From: Salipiger marinus
GTDB lineage: Bacteria > Pseudomonadota > Alphaproteobacteria > Rhodobacterales > Rhodobacteraceae
Assembly: GCF_900100085.1 (NCBI RefSeq)
Contig: NZ_FNEJ01000008.1
Coordinates: 124,001-188,000 of the forward strand
Direction of reading: 5' to 3'
DNA: 64,000 nt
The position numbers were made by a program, and so were the translations under genes. Positions 26,560 through 38,116 of this stretch are shown here, piece by piece. How positions within the stretch are numbered: position 1 is the stretch's first letter; every line of letters starts with the position of its first letter. The notes beneath the pieces are model-generated. The model was not told the origin of the DNA and made no database searches. It worked only from the letters and a program-made list of their open reading frames with translations.

Positions 26560-27306
26560 TCAGTCGAACAGGCCGCCGTCGGCGTCGTCGCCCGCTTCTT
26601 CCAGCAGGCGGCCCATATCGGGCACGGTGACATGGCGCTTGCCGTCCAGCACGATCACCCCGTCCTTGCGCAGCGCCGAGATCTGGCGGCTGACGGTTTC
26701 CAGCGTCAGGCCCAGATAATCCGCCATCGCTTCGCGCGTCAGCGGCAGGTCAAAGGTCAGCTGATCGGTCACCTGCCGCATGTTCACCGACGAATCACGC
26801 CGCGCGATGATCGACAGCAGCGAGGCGATCTTTTCCCGCGCCGTCTTGCGGCCCAGCACCAGCATCCATTCGCGCGCCGCGTCCAGTTCGTCCAGCGTCA
26901 TCTCCAGCAGACGCTGCGCGATATGGGGCGTGCGTTTCATCATGTCTTCGAACGGCGCCTTGCGGAAACAGCACATCACCAGATCTGTGGTGGCCACCAC
27001 ATCATAGGCGGCGCTGGACCGTCCAGGGCGGCCAACAAAATCCGAGGGCAGCAGCAGGCCCACCATCTGCGTGCGCCCGTCTTCCATGGTCTGGGTCAGC
27101 GTCGCGATGCCAGAGACGACCGAGCCCACAAAATCCATGCGGTCGCCGGACCAGATCACCGTCTGGCCCGCTTCGAACTTGCGGTAATACTTGATCTCTT
27201 CCAGCCGCAGCAGTTCATCGGACTCGCAGCGTGCACACACGGCGCGATGTCGGATCGGGCAGGATTCGCAGTCCTGCGTGATCGCGAGGCTCCGTTCATT
27301 CAGCAT
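26560..27306 (-). CDS. fnrL: Oxygen-responsive regulator FnrL (Crp/Fnr family)
   Basis: 248 residues from the ATG at 27306. The N-terminal cluster cysteines CESCPIRHRAVCARC and a later cysteine in LVMCCFRKAPF supply the 4Fe-4S ligands of FNR. The C-terminal HTH is LPLTREAMADYLGLTLETVSRQISALRKDG, with the E-xx-S-R specificity residues of Fnr. FnrL activates micro-oxic genes when its cluster is intact. The longer frame to 27345 would run through the FNR box and is rejected. An FNR site 16 bases upstream suggests autoregulation. Confidence 0.94.
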   Translation of the reverse strand: MLNERSLAITQDCESCPIRHRAVCARCESDELLRLEEIKYYRKFEAGQTVIWSGDRMDFVGSVVSGIATLTQTMEDGRTQMVGLLLPSDFVGRPGRSSAAYDVVATTDLVMCCFRKAPFEDMMKRTPHIAQRLLEMTLDELDAAREWMLVLGRKTAREKIASLLSIIARRDSSVNMRQVTDQLTFDLPLTREAMADYLGLTLETVSRQISALRKDGVIVLDGKRHVTVPDMGRLLEEAGDDADGGLFD

Positions 27307-27321
27307 GACAACTGCACCGTG

Positions 27322-27335
27322 TTGATCTGGGTCAA
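27322..27335. promoter_or_regulatory. FNR/FnrL box between fnrL and hemN
   Basis: TTGATCTGGGTCAA matches the FNR consensus. It lies in the 65-base divergent spacer, 16 bases before fnrL and 37 before hemN, so it may activate hemN and control fnrL itself. Confidence 0.85.
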
Positions 27336-27371
27336 GGCCCGGCATCCGATACCTGCCTTAAGCGTATCTGC

Positions 27372-28727
27372 ATGATGACACGAAAACAACTCTCGCGCCT
27401 TGGTCTTTTCGACGCGAAGGTGCCCCGTTACACAAGCTATCCCACGGCGCCGCATTTCTCCGATGCCGTGAGACCGGGTGATTTTGTCTCGTGGATCGAA
27501 GCGGTGCCCGTGAATGGCACGGTTTCGCTCTACCTGCACGTGCCTTTCTGTCGCAGGCTCTGCTGGTTCTGCGCCTGCCGCACGCAGGGCACCGCCACGC
27601 TGGGTCCGGTGGAAAGCTACGTGGACACGCTGCTGGCAGAGCTTGACCTGCTGGCCCGCCACCTGCCGCGCGGGGTAAAGCTGTCGCGGCTGCACTGGGG
27701 CGGGGGCACGCCGACGCTGCTGTCGCCGGACCTGATGCGGCGGCTGATCGCGCGGATCCGCGATCTGGCGGAATTTGCCGAAGGCGCGGAGTTTTCGGTG
27801 GAAATCGACCCCAACGAGATCGACGCCGCGCGGCTGGACGTGCTGGCAGAGGGGGGCATGAACCGCGCCTCGGTGGGGGTGCAGGATTTCGACCCGCAGA
27901 TCCAGCATACGATCGGCCGCGACCAGAGTTATGACATCACCCGTGCGGCGGTGGACATGATCCGCGACCGCGGCGTGTCCAGCCTCAATGCCGACATCCT
28001 GTATGGCCTGCCGCACCAGTCCCGCGCGCGGATCACCGACACGGTGCAGAAGCTGCTGTCGCTGGGGCCGGACCGGGTGGCGCTTTACGGCTATGCGCAT
28101 GTGCCGTGGATGGCCAAGCGCCAGCAGATGATTCCCTCTGACGCGCTGCCCACCCCCGCCGAACGGCTGGATCTGTTCGAGACCGCGCGGCGGCTGTTCC
28201 TGTGGGACGGCTATGCCGAAATCGGCATCGACCATTTCGCCCATGCCCATGACGGGCTGGCGGTGGCGCAGAAGCTGGGGCGGCTGCGGCGGAATTTCCA
28301 AGGCTATACCGATGACACCTCCGATGTGCTGATCGGGCTCGGCGCCTCGTCGATCTCGCGCTTTCCGCAGGGCTATGCGCAGAACGCCCCCGCCACCTCG
28401 ACCCATACCGCCGCCATCCGCGAGGGGCGTTTTTCCACGGCGCGCGGCCATGTCTTCACGCCCGAGGACCGGCTGCGCGGGCGGATGATCGAAATGATCA
28501 TGTGCGATTTCCGCATCGATGCCGCAGAGATCCTGCGCGATTTCGCCATCACCCCCGATGCGCTGTCCCGCCTGCTGGAGGACACGTCCCGCGCTTTCGA
28601 GGGGCTGCCGCAGGTGACAGAGGCGGGGCTGTATCTGCCGCAAGAGGCGCGACCGCTGGCGCGCATCGTCGCGCGCAGCTTCGATGCCTATGATCTGTCC
28701 AAGGCGGGGCACAGCGCGGCGATCTGA
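27372..28727 (+). CDS. hemN: Oxygen-independent coproporphyrinogen III oxidase
   Basis: A 451-residue radical SAM enzyme for anaerobic haem synthesis (coproporphyrinogen III to protoporphyrinogen IX). YLHVPFCRRLCWFCACRTQ holds the CxxxCxxC cluster motif, preceded by VPRYTSYPTAPHF. LHWGGGTPTLLSP, NRASVGVQDFDPQIQ and NADILYGLPHQ are typical of HemN proper. The start may be this ATG or the next one (27375). It is divergent from fnrL with an FNR box between, as in R. sphaeroides. Confidence 0.95.
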   Translation: MMTRKQLSRLGLFDAKVPRYTSYPTAPHFSDAVRPGDFVSWIEAVPVNGTVSLYLHVPFCRRLCWFCACRTQGTATLGPVESYVDTLLAELDLLARHLPRGVKLSRLHWGGGTPTLLSPDLMRRLIARIRDLAEFAEGAEFSVEIDPNEIDAARLDVLAEGGMNRASVGVQDFDPQIQHTIGRDQSYDITRAAVDMIRDRGVSSLNADILYGLPHQSRARITDTVQKLLSLGPDRVALYGYAHVPWMAKRQQMIPSDALPTPAERLDLFETARRLFLWDGYAEIGIDHFAHAHDGLAVAQKLGRLRRNFQGYTDDTSDVLIGLGASSISRFPQGYAQNAPATSTHTAAIREGRFSTARGHVFTPEDRLRGRMIEMIMCDFRIDAAEILRDFAITPDALSRLLEDTSRAFEGLPQVTEAGLYLPQEARPLARIVARSFDAYDLSKAGHSAAI

Positions 28728-28748
28728 CGCCGCGCCGGTCCCGCCGGA

Positions 28749-30337
<1,589 letters not shown>

Positions 30338-30341
<4 letters not shown>

Positions 30342-31540
30342 GAAAAGGTCTTTCTTGGGTCGAAAGCGTCGCGCACCCCTTCAAAGATGAAGACCAGCAG
30401 CGACAGCATCAGGGCAAACACGGTGAAGGCGGTAAAGGCCAGCCATGGCGCCTGCAGGTTCTGCTTGGCCTGCAGCGTCAGCTCCCCCAGCGAGGGCGAA
30501 GAGGAGGGCAGGCCGAAGCCGAGGAAGTCCAGCGCCGCCAGCGTGGAGATCGTGCCGGTGACGATGAAGGGCAGCATGGTCAGCGTGGCCACCATGGCAT
30601 TGGGCAGCATGTGGCGGAACATGATGGTCATGTTGCCCACCCCCAGCGCCCGGGCGGCACGGACATATTCCAGATTGCGCGCGCGCAGGAATTCCGCCCG
30701 CACCACGCCCACCAGCGCCACCCAGCCGAACAGCACCATCAGACCCACCAGCAGCCAGAAGCCCCGGCCAAGGATCGCGAAGAGGATGATGATGACGTAA
30801 AGCTGTGGGGTCGAGCTCCAGATCTCGATGACGCGCTGGAAGATCAGATCCAGCCAGCCGCCGAAAAAGCCCTGCAGCGCCCCCGCGATCACCCCGATCA
30901 CCGAAGACAGCAGCGTGACCACCAGCGTGAAGAAGATCGACAGCCGGAAGCCATAGATCACCCGTGCCAGCACGTCGCGTTTGGTGTCGTCGGTGCCCAG
31001 CCAGTTCTGCGCGCTGGGGGGCAGGGGGGCGGCGCCGGGCCGGTCCACCGGCGTGGTGTAGCTGTAGGGGATCGGCGGCCAGATCATCCAGCCCTTGGAA
31101 AAATCGCCCTCGGGCGTGCCGCCGGAGTCCACGGTCTCGATCAGCCCTTCGGGATCGTCGAAACAGGTCTCCAGCCCGCCGGTGGCGATCAGGCAGCGCA
31201 CCTCGGGGTCGCGATAGGCGGCTTCGGTGCGGAAATCGCCGCCATAAGCGGTTTCGGGGTAGAAGCTGAAGATCGGCATCCGCAGCTCGCCCCGGTAGCT
31301 GACGAGGATGGGTTTGTCATTGGCGAGGAATTCCGCAAACAGCGACAGCCCGAAAAGCAGCACGAAGATCCACAGCGACCAGAAGGCGCGGCGGTTGCGC
31401 TTGAAATTGCGCCAGCGGCGCTGGTTCAGCGGGCTGAGCGCAAATCGCCCCGGTCTGGGCTGCGGCGCCACGGGTTTGCCGGGCTGCGGCTGGGGCTGCA
31501 GGCCGGGGCCGGGCTGCGCGGGATCGGGAATGTGGGTCAT
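30338..31540 (-). CDS. yejE: Peptide ABC transporter permease YejE
   Basis: 400 residues from the ATG at 31540. A proline-rich cytoplasmic N-terminus (QPGPGLQPQPQPGKPVAPQPRPGR) leads to SPLNQRRWRNFKRNRRAFWSLWIF, the start of the first helix. A large periplasmic insert and a BPD_transp_1 domain with the EAA-type loop ARALGVGNMTIMFRHMLPNAM follow. This layout is YejE. The yejB stop lies one base before this ATG. Confidence 0.93.
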
Positions 31541-31541
31541 G

Positions 31542-32630
31542 TCAGCCCTCGCGCTTTTCAAAGTCGATGCGCGGATCGACCAGCACATACATCAGGTCGG
31601 ACAGGATCCCGACCACCAGCCCGATCAGGCCAAAGATGAACAGCGTGCCGAAGATCACCGGATAATCGCGGGCCACCGCCGCCTCGAACCCCAGACGCCC
31701 CAGCCCGTCGAGCGAGAAGATCGTCTCGATGATGAGGCTGCCGGAGAAGAACACACCGATGAACACCGCCGGGAAACCGGCAATGACGATCAGCATGGCA
31801 TTGCGGAAGATATGGCCATAAAGCACGCGGCTTTCCGACAGGCCCTTGGCGCGGGCGGTCATCACGTAGTGCTTCTTGATCTCGTCCAGAAAGCTGTTCT
31901 TGGTCAGCAGCGTCAGCGTGGCAAAGGCCGAAATAGTGGAGGCGATGACCGGCAGCGCGATATGCCACAGGTAATCCACGATCTTCATCGGCCAGCTCAG
32001 CGCCTCCCAGTTGTCGGAGGTGAGGCCGCGCAGCGGAAAGATCTGCCAGAAGGATCCGCCCGCAAACAGCACCAGCAGCACGATGGCGAAGAGGAAGCCG
32101 GGGATGGCATAGGCGACGATGATGACGCCGGAGGTCCATGTGTCAAAGCCCGATCCGTCCTTGACCGCCTTGCGGATGCCGAGCGGGATCGAGACGATAT
32201 AGGCGATGAGCGTGGACCACAGCCCCAGCGAGATCGAGACCGGCATCTTTTCCAGCACCAGATCGACGACCGAAATCGACCGGAAATAGCTTTCGCCAAA
32301 ATCCAGCCGCATGTAATTCCAGATCATCGTCAGGAAACGTTCCAGCGGCGGCTTGTCGAAGCCGAATTCCTTTTCCAGACTCTCGATGAATTCCGGCGGC
32401 AGGCCGCGCCCGCCGACATATTTGTCGCTTTCCATGCCGTAATTCGACACGCCGCCATCGCCGGCCCCGCCGGAAAAGCCGCCGAACACATCGCCCTGAC
32501 CTTCGATCTGGGCGATGATCTGTTCGATGGGGCCGCCGGGCACGAACTGCGTCAGCGTAAAATTGACCACCATGATCCCCAGCAGCGTGGGAATGATCAG
32601 CAGCAGGCGGCGTAGGATATAGGCGCCCAT
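31542..32630 (-). CDS. yejB: Peptide ABC transporter permease YejB
   Basis: A 362-residue permease starting [37 protein letters not shown], the DppB/YejB N-terminal signature. It has about six helices and the permease loop [28 protein letters not shown]. The long periplasmic insert near residues 40-110 is typical of YejB. It lies one base after yejA. Confidence 0.93.
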   Translation of the reverse strand: MGAYILRRLLLIIPTLLGIMVVNFTLTQFVPGGPIEQIIAQIEGQGDVFGGFSGGAGDGGVSNYGMESDKYVGGRGLPPEFIESLEKEFGFDKPPLERFLTMIWNYMRLDFGESYFRSISVVDLVLEKMPVSISLGLWSTLIAYIVSIPLGIRKAVKDGSGFDTWTSGVIIVAYAIPGFLFAIVLLVLFAGGSFWQIFPLRGLTSDNWEALSWPMKIVDYLWHIALPVIASTISAFATLTLLTKNSFLDEIKKHYVMTARAKGLSESRVLYGHIFRNAMLIVIAGFPAVFIGVFFSGSLIIETIFSLDGLGRLGFEAAVARDYPVIFGTLFIFGLIGLVVGILSDLMYVLVDPRIDFEKREG

Positions 32631-32631
32631 A

Positions 32632-34581
32632 TCAGTTCAGCACGCCCGCGTCCTTCAGGGCCTGTGCCTTGTCGGGATTGACCCACCACAGGCTGAGATA
32701 ACCCAGATCATAGGGCGGGATGTCGGCATGTTCGTACATGTCGTAATAGGCGACCCAGTGATCGGCGATATAGCCATCCGGCACGATGAAGAATTCATAG
32801 CGCAGGGCGCGGTCCAGTGCCTTCAGCGCCACATCGGTTTCTTCCTGCGTGGTCGCCTCGAAACTGGCGCGGATGATGGCATCGACCAAGGGGCTCGCCA
32901 GCCCCGCCGGGTTGAACAGCGAAAACTCCGCCTCGCGCGAGCCATACATCTGGCTGAGCCCGCCGCCCGTGGACAGGAAGGCGCCATAGCGGGTGGAATA
33001 GATCATGTCGTAATCGCGGTCACGCTCGCGCAGGGTGAACTGCGCCGGATCGATCTTGGTATAGCTCGCATCCACGCCGATGCCGCGCAGGTTCTGCACA
33101 TAGGTTTCGTGCATCGCCTCCACGGTGCTGTCGATGTTGGAGGGGATGATCATGCGCAGGCGCAGGGTCTGGCCTTCGGCATTGCGCGCCAGCCCGTCCT
33201 GACCCACGTCCCAGCCCGCCTCGTTCAGCAGGCCCATGGCCTGCCGCAGGGTGCGGCGGCCCAGAAGATCGGAAGGATCGGACTCATGCATGGTCCAGAC
33301 CTCCTCGGTCAGCATCTCCTCGGGCACCACGTCGCCCAGCGACTGCAGGAACTCCAGCTCGGCGCCTTCGGGCAGGGCTTCCGCCTCCACATGGGTGCCT
33401 TCGACAAAGGAACTGCGCGGCGCATAAAGCCCGTAGCGCAGGCTTTCATTGGTCCATTCGAAATTGAAGGCCATGGCGATGGCTTCGCGCACGCGCTTGT
33501 CCTGCAGCTGCGGGCGGGCGAGGTTGAAGATGAAGCCGGTGGGATTGGGCGGGCTGCCATCCAGAATCTCTTCCTTCTTCACCGTGCCTTCCTGAATGCG
33601 CGGGAAATCATAGGAGGTAGCCCAGAGCCGCGGATCGGATTCGACGCGGAAGGTGTATTCGCCCGCCTTGAACGCTTCGAAAGACGCGGTCTGGTCGGCG
33701 AAATATTCGACCCGGATGCGGTCGTAATTGTAGCGGCCCTTGTTGAAGGGCAGATCCTTGCCCCAGTAATCGTCGCTCCGCTTGTAGACGATGCGGCGGT
33801 TCACGTCATAGCTGTCGAGCATGTAGGGGCCGGAGCCCACCGCCACCTCCAGCCGGGGTTCGTCCAGACGGCGGTTTTCGGGATCCTCCTCGAACCATGC
33901 CTTCTTGAAGACCGGCGTCGCGCCCACGGTCTCGATCCGGGAGCGTTTGGTCAGTTCGGTGTTGAAGGTGAATTTCACCGTATGCTCGTCCAGCGCCTCG
34001 GCGCCGGTGACCATTTCGGACACGGCGGCGGCATAGGAGGGCAGGCCCTGCGTGATGAAGAGCTTGTGGGAATAGACCACATCTTCGGCGGTGACGGGGG
34101 TGCCGTCCCAGAACGTCGCCTCGGGGCGCAGATGGAAGATCACCCAGGATCGGTCCTCGGGATATTCAAGGCGTTCCGCCAGCACGCCGTAATACTGGCC
34201 CACCGTGTCTTCGGTGTCCTGAATCAGCTGGTCATACTGGATGGTGGTCAGCGCCCCGGACCGGCCCTTGCGGGAATAGGGGTTCATGCTGTCAAAGGTG
34301 CCCGACGCCCCCAGAACCAGCTCGCCGCCCTTGGGCGCGTCGGGATTGGCGAAGGGGAAATGGTCGAAATCGGCGGGATAGTCGAGATTGCCGAAATAGG
34401 AATAGCCGTGCGAGGTGATGACCTGCTGCGCCTCCGCCTCCTGCGTGGCGGGGGCGGCGGTGTCCTGCGCCCGGAGCGAGGTGGCGGCCAGCGCAAGCCC
34501 CAGCGCGGTCAGCGCACAGATCAGCGGGCGGAAGGACGGAAGACTGGTGGCTCGGGCTGCGGCGCGCGGCGTCCGGTTCAT
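32632..34581 (-). CDS. yejA: Extracellular peptide-binding protein YejA (SBP_bac_5)
   Basis: 649 residues from the ATG at 34581. The signal peptide includes [20 protein letters not shown]. The mature part has the family-5 binding-protein motifs [29 protein letters not shown] and [23 protein letters not shown]. It captures oligopeptides in the periplasm for YejBEF. It leads the operon yejA-B-E-F. The longer open frame upstream lacks a signal peptide and is rejected. Confidence 0.94.
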   Translation of the reverse strand: MNRTPRAAARATSLPSFRPLICALTALGLALAATSLRAQDTAAPATQEAEAQQVITSHGYSYFGNLDYPADFDHFPFANPDAPKGGELVLGASGTFDSMNPYSRKGRSGALTTIQYDQLIQDTEDTVGQYYGVLAERLEYPEDRSWVIFHLRPEATFWDGTPVTAEDVVYSHKLFITQGLPSYAAAVSEMVTGAEALDEHTVKFTFNTELTKRSRIETVGATPVFKKAWFEEDPENRRLDEPRLEVAVGSGPYMLDSYDVNRRIVYKRSDDYWGKDLPFNKGRYNYDRIRVEYFADQTASFEAFKAGEYTFRVESDPRLWATSYDFPRIQEGTVKKEEILDGSPPNPTGFIFNLARPQLQDKRVREAIAMAFNFEWTNESLRYGLYAPRSSFVEGTHVEAEALPEGAELEFLQSLGDVVPEEMLTEEVWTMHESDPSDLLGRRTLRQAMGLLNEAGWDVGQDGLARNAEGQTLRLRMIIPSNIDSTVEAMHETYVQNLRGIGVDASYTKIDPAQFTLRERDRDYDMIYSTRYGAFLSTGGGLSQMYGSREAEFSLFNPAGLASPLVDAIIRASFEATTQEETDVALKALDRALRYEFFIVPDGYIADHWVAYYDMYEHADIPPYDLGYLSLWWVNPDKAQALKDAGVLN

Positions 34582-34727
34582 GTGCTCTCCCCTGTGGTCG
34601 GCGGTTTGCCTGACATTTGGCCCAAGGTAAGGGCCGGGGCAGACCACATTCAAGCCGAACTTGCTGGCGTTTGCGTGAGCCCGCGCGATTTCCCCGCGAG
34701 CCCGCGCGTCCCTGCCCGGAACCGGCA

Positions 34728-34761
34728 CGAAAAAGGGCCATGACCTGCGGCCATGACCCTT
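34728..34761 (-). terminator. Rho-independent terminator of the cytochrome c gene
   Basis: On the minus strand AAGGGTCATGGCC pairs over 13 positions (two G-U) with GGTCATGGCCCTT, followed by TTTTT. It lies 25 bases after the stop of the minus-strand cytochrome c gene. Confidence 0.88.
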
Positions 34762-34785
34762 GATGCAGAGGTCCGGAAGGACCGG

Positions 34786-35295
34786 TCAGCCGTCGAGGCT
34801 GTCCAGATAGGCGATCAGGTCCACGCGGTCCTGCGGCTTGGGCAGACCGGCAAAGCTCATGGTCGTGCCGGGGGCCGCGTTGCGCGGGCTTTCAAGGAAG
34901 TGGAACATGTTTTCCGGGGTCCAGGTGTCGCCCACCTGCAGCAGCGCGCCGGAATAGCTGAAGCCGTCGACCGCATCAATGGCGCGGCCCACGACGCCGT
35001 CCAGATGCGGGCCGGTGGCGTTGGAGCCATCGATCTTGTGGCAGGCGCGGCACTTGCCGAACACCCGCTCGCCGGCGGAGGCGTCGGCGGAGGCCATCAG
35101 CGTGGCGAAATCCACCTCGGGCTCGTCTTCGGCGGGGCCTGCATCCTCGACCTCGATCACGTAGGAGGCCACTTCTTCGCCGCCATGTCCGCCCACGCTG
35201 TAAAGTGACTCGCCGGCCCAGCCCCCAAGAAGATAGATCAGGAAGGCGCCGCAGAACCCACCCACGGCCTTCGTCATCGTCATCGTGTCGAACAT
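34786..35295 (-). CDS. Membrane-anchored class I cytochrome c (CycM/c552-like)
   Basis: 169 residues: an uncleaved N-terminal anchor (AVGGFCGAFLIYLLGGWAGESLYS), an acidic linker (EVEDAGPAEDEPEVD), then a cytochrome c domain. The haem site is CRACHK and the axial Met lies in GTTMSFAGLPK. Anchored cytochromes of this type carry electrons from the bc1 complex to aa3 or cbb3 oxidases in Paracoccus and Bradyrhizobium. It is divergent from pheA. Confidence 0.92.
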   Translation of the reverse strand: MFDTMTMTKAVGGFCGAFLIYLLGGWAGESLYSVGGHGGEEVASYVIEVEDAGPAEDEPEVDFATLMASADASAGERVFGKCRACHKIDGSNATGPHLDGVVGRAIDAVDGFSYSGALLQVGDTWTPENMFHFLESPRNAAPGTTMSFAGLPKPQDRVDLIAYLDSLDG

Positions 35296-35438
35296 GTGTC
35301 GCTAATCCTGTCGCTCGGGTGTCCTGAAGATATCCGTTGGCGGGGTATCTACGGCTTCACTTGATGTCTGGCAAGGTATACTACCCGCGACGAAACGCCC
35401 ACAAGAGCCCGAAGGGCCTAAAATATCGTGAGACTGTC

Positions 35439-36272
35439 ATGACCGACCGCATCGCCTTTCAGGGAGAACCCGGCGCCTATTCGCACGAGGCCTGCCGGGA
35501 CGCCCGTCCCGACATGGAGGCGCTGCCCTGCCACACCTTCGAGGAGGTGATCGCGGCGGTGCGCTCCGGCGAGGCGCGTCTGGCGATGCTGCCGGTGGAA
35601 AACACCACCTATGGCCGGGTGGCCGACATCCACCGCCTGCTGCCGGAAAGCGGGCTGCGCATCGTCGGCGAGGCTTTTGTGCGGGTGCATATCAGCCTGA
35701 TGGCGCTGCCCGGCGTGACGCTGCCCGAGCTGCGCAAGGTGCGCGCGCATCTGGTGCTGCTGCCGCAGGCGGCAAGCTTCCTTGCCAGCTACGGCATCAA
35801 GGGTGAAGCCGCCGCAGACAGCGCGGGGGCCGCCGCCGAACTGGCGCGCAGCGGCAGCCGCCAGACCGGGGTGCTCGCCTCCGATCTTGCCGCCGAGACT
35901 TACGGGCTCGAGATCCTCGCCCGCCATATCGAGGATCACGCCCATAACACCACGCGCTTTCTGATCATGGGGCAGGAGCCGGATCTGACGCGGCGTGGCG
36001 ATCACGGCATGATGACCACCTTCATCTTTCAGGTGCGCAACATTCCGGCGGCGCTGTACAAGGCGATGGGCGGCTTTGCCACCAATGGCGTCAACATGAC
36101 CAAGCTGGAAAGCTACATGGTGGACGGGTCGTTCACCGCGACGCAGTTCTATGCCGACATCGAAGGCCATCCCGAGGATCCGGCGGTGCGCCGCGCGCTG
36201 GACGAGCTGGACTATTTTACCGAGAAACTGGAAATCCTTGGCGTCTATCCCCGCGATCCGCGGCGCGACTGA
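35439..36272 (+). CDS. pheA: Prephenate dehydratase
   Basis: 277 residues. The dehydratase domain begins RIAFQGEPGAYSHEACRDA, has LAMLPVENTTYGRV and ends with the catalytic TTRFLIMG. An ACT regulatory domain follows (MTTFIFQVRNIPAALYKAMGGFATNGVNMTKLESYM). The usual ESRP phenylalanine-binding motif is ESYM here, which may alter feedback. No chorismate mutase domain is fused. The ATG at 35439 gives the family length, and a TATACT sequence at 35377-35382 may be part of its promoter. Confidence 0.94.
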   Translation: MTDRIAFQGEPGAYSHEACRDARPDMEALPCHTFEEVIAAVRSGEARLAMLPVENTTYGRVADIHRLLPESGLRIVGEAFVRVHISLMALPGVTLPELRKVRAHLVLLPQAASFLASYGIKGEAAADSAGAAAELARSGSRQTGVLASDLAAETYGLEILARHIEDHAHNTTRFLIMGQEPDLTRRGDHGMMTTFIFQVRNIPAALYKAMGGFATNGVNMTKLESYMVDGSFTATQFYADIEGHPEDPAVRRALDELDYFTEKLEILGVYPRDPRRD

Positions 36273-36291
36273 CGCCGGGCAGGGGGGACGG

Positions 36292-36795
36292 ATGCTGAAC
36301 GAGGACAAGGTTCTGGCGCGCGCGGCGGCCACCGCGCCGCGGCGGCTGATCGGCGTGGGCACGCTGGGCGGTCTGGGCGGGCTGCTGATCTGGCTTGCGG
36401 TGACCGAGCCGCCCGCGCAGGTGATCTGGCAGGTCTTCCTGATCGTGCTGGGCGTGGTGGCGCTGGTGATGGCGTGGCGCATGTGGCAGGTCACGGGGCG
36501 CGAGATCCTGCTGACCGAAGAGACGCTCAGCGACAGTTCGGGGGCGGTGATCGCGCATGTCGCCGATGTGGTGAAGGTCGATCGCAGCGCCTTTGCGCTG
36601 AAACCGTCGAACGGCTTTGCGCTGACGCTCCGCGAGCCGGGGCGGCGCGCGTGGTTTCCGGGCCTGTGGTGGCGGATCGGGCGCCGGGTGGCGGTGGGCG
36701 GCGTGACCGCTGCGCGCGACACCAAACCCATGGCCGACATCCTGAGCGTGATGCTGATGCGCCGCGACGGGCGTTTGCCGCCCGCCGACGAATAG
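36292..36795 (+). CDS. Conserved membrane protein of unknown function
   Basis: 167 residues, 19 bases after pheA on the same strand, with GGGGGGACGG before the ATG. Two membrane helices lie near residues 19-40 and 45-65. A cytoplasmic domain follows (VTGREILLTEETLSDSSGAVIAHVADVVKVDRSAFALKPSNGFAL), resembling PH-like membrane proteins of Rhodobacteraceae. No catalytic motif is seen. It is probably cotranscribed with pheA. Confidence 0.7.
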   Translation: MLNEDKVLARAAATAPRRLIGVGTLGGLGGLLIWLAVTEPPAQVIWQVFLIVLGVVALVMAWRMWQVTGREILLTEETLSDSSGAVIAHVADVVKVDRSAFALKPSNGFALTLREPGRRAWFPGLWWRIGRRVAVGGVTAARDTKPMADILSVMLMRRDGRLPPADE

Positions 36796-36836
36796 GCTGT
36801 GCCGCGCCCGCCGGTCATGGTGGGCGCGTGGCGGCG

Positions 36837-37568
36837 TCAGCCACGGCCCCAGCGGTAATTGATGCTGGGTTCGACGTTGTTGCTGCCATCTTCGTTGGTG
36901 CAGCTGCCGCTGCAGCCGGTGCTGATCAGCGGCGCGCCGCCGCTGCTGGCAGCCCCCACCCAAGCGAGCTGCGGCGCGTAGCGCGGATGGGTGAAGCTGA
37001 AGGTGTGAATCTCGAACGGGTCGAGCCCGACCGAGAATGTCGGCTGATAGTCGTCCCACGTTTCCACGAGGATGACCTGCGTGCCGCCGGTCATTTCCGG
37101 CATGAGCCGGGTCAGGTCAGCGGGCAGGTTGCCGCTGAGCGAGGCATGATCGCCCCGCGCCGCCGACCAAGCGACATTGTAGCGGTTGTCAGAGGCGTCA
37201 TAGCGGACCACGGTGATGCGCAGATCGGTCTTGTACCATGTGTCCCCCACCAGACCGGGCAGCGCCAGCGAGTCCAGCGGGTCCGCCGAATAAAGCGTGT
37301 CATCGGTCAGCGTCAGCAGCTTCAGCAGGCGGTAGGTGTTGTCGATATAGGTATCGTCGATTTCCTGCGTCTCGCGGGACAGCAGGTCACCGATGGCGTA
37401 ATTGGCTTTCTGGTTGACGGACTGCTGGCGGAACACGTCGAAGAAGACCCAGCAGGCGGCGAAGATCAGAAAGACCACCGGCAGAAAGATCATTATTTCC
37501 AGCGTGACATAGCCGCGGCTGTCGCGGCCAAAGCGCGCGAGGCGGGCGATGGGGCGTCTGAGGGTCAT
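36837..37568 (-). CDS. TadE/TadG-type pilus assembly protein
   Basis: 243 residues with the Tad pseudopilin-like N-terminus: a basic stretch, then SRGYVTLEIMIFLPVVFLIFAACWVFFDVFRQQSVNQKANYAIGDLLSRE. The E in LEIMIFLP matches the conserved +5 glutamate of TadE-like proteins. One membrane segment is followed by an exported domain with a late CSGSC pair. It is the last of three minus-strand Tad genes. Confidence 0.8.
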   Translation of the reverse strand: MTLRRPIARLARFGRDSRGYVTLEIMIFLPVVFLIFAACWVFFDVFRQQSVNQKANYAIGDLLSRETQEIDDTYIDNTYRLLKLLTLTDDTLYSADPLDSLALPGLVGDTWYKTDLRITVVRYDASDNRYNVAWSAARGDHASLSGNLPADLTRLMPEMTGGTQVILVETWDDYQPTFSVGLDPFEIHTFSFTHPRYAPQLAWVGAASSGGAPLISTGCSGSCTNEDGSNNVEPSINYRWGRG

Positions 37569-37579
37569 GGCCTCTGTCC

Positions 37580-38116
37580 TTACAGCGGTTCCGCCACAAA
37601 GGCGGTGGTGGAGGTCAGCGCGGTATAGCCGTCGTCATCCTTGGACAGCGCCGCCGTCAGATAGCCCCCGGGGCCGATGGGGCGGTATTTGTAGCAGGCG
37701 CGCAGCAGCATCACGTCATGCCCCTGTCCGGCCTCGAAGAAACGCTGCGGGTTGACCGGCAGGCCGGTATCCACGCAGGCGACCTGTGCCGGGGGCACGA
37801 TCCAGTCGCGCATGTCCAGCCGCACCATTTCCAGTTGCAGCATGCTTTCGCAGCTCAGCAGCACGGGGGCGCGTTCGCAGATCTCGGCCTTGAGTTGGTC
37901 GGCGGTGACAAGCCGTCCGGTGGCCAGCTTCACATGGCGCACGCTTTCGTCCAGCGCCCGGTCCAGCGTGCTCTGGCGCAGGGTGCTGGCGCCCAGTTCG
38001 ATGGCGGAAAGGGTCAAGCCCACGATGAAGGGCATCCACAGCGCGAAGGGCACCAGCGCCATGCCATCTTCGCTGCGGCAGAAACGGCGGAGGGCGGTTC
38101 TGACAAATCCGGTCAT
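37580..38116 (-). CDS. TadE-like pilus assembly protein
   Basis: 178 residues. The N-terminus RFCRSEDGMALVPFALWMPFIVGLTLSAIELGASTLRQSTLDRALDESVRHVKLATGRL is the TadE pattern of a charged leader followed by one hydrophobic helix and an extended exported part. It overlaps the upstream Tad/vWA gene by four bases (ATGA) and lies 11 bases before the next gene, so the three form one operon. Confidence 0.8.
   Translation of the reverse strand: MTGFVRTALRRFCRSEDGMALVPFALWMPFIVGLTLSAIELGASTLRQSTLDRALDESVRHVKLATGRLVTADQLKAEICERAPVLLSCESMLQLEMVRLDMRDWIVPPAQVACVDTGLPVNPQRFFEAGQGHDVMLLRACYKYRPIGPGGYLTAALSKDDDGYTALTSTTAFVAEPL

Noticed and set aside
34739-34785. Plus-strand small gene near ATGACCTGCGGCCATGACC
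   Set aside because: The sequence is the stem of the minus-strand terminator of the cytochrome c gene. No open frame of meaningful length is linked to a ribosome site.
35355-35382. GntR-type operator near GGTATACTACC before pheA
   Set aside because: It resembles TGGTATACCA only in the centre and lacks symmetry. It is more likely part of the pheA promoter.
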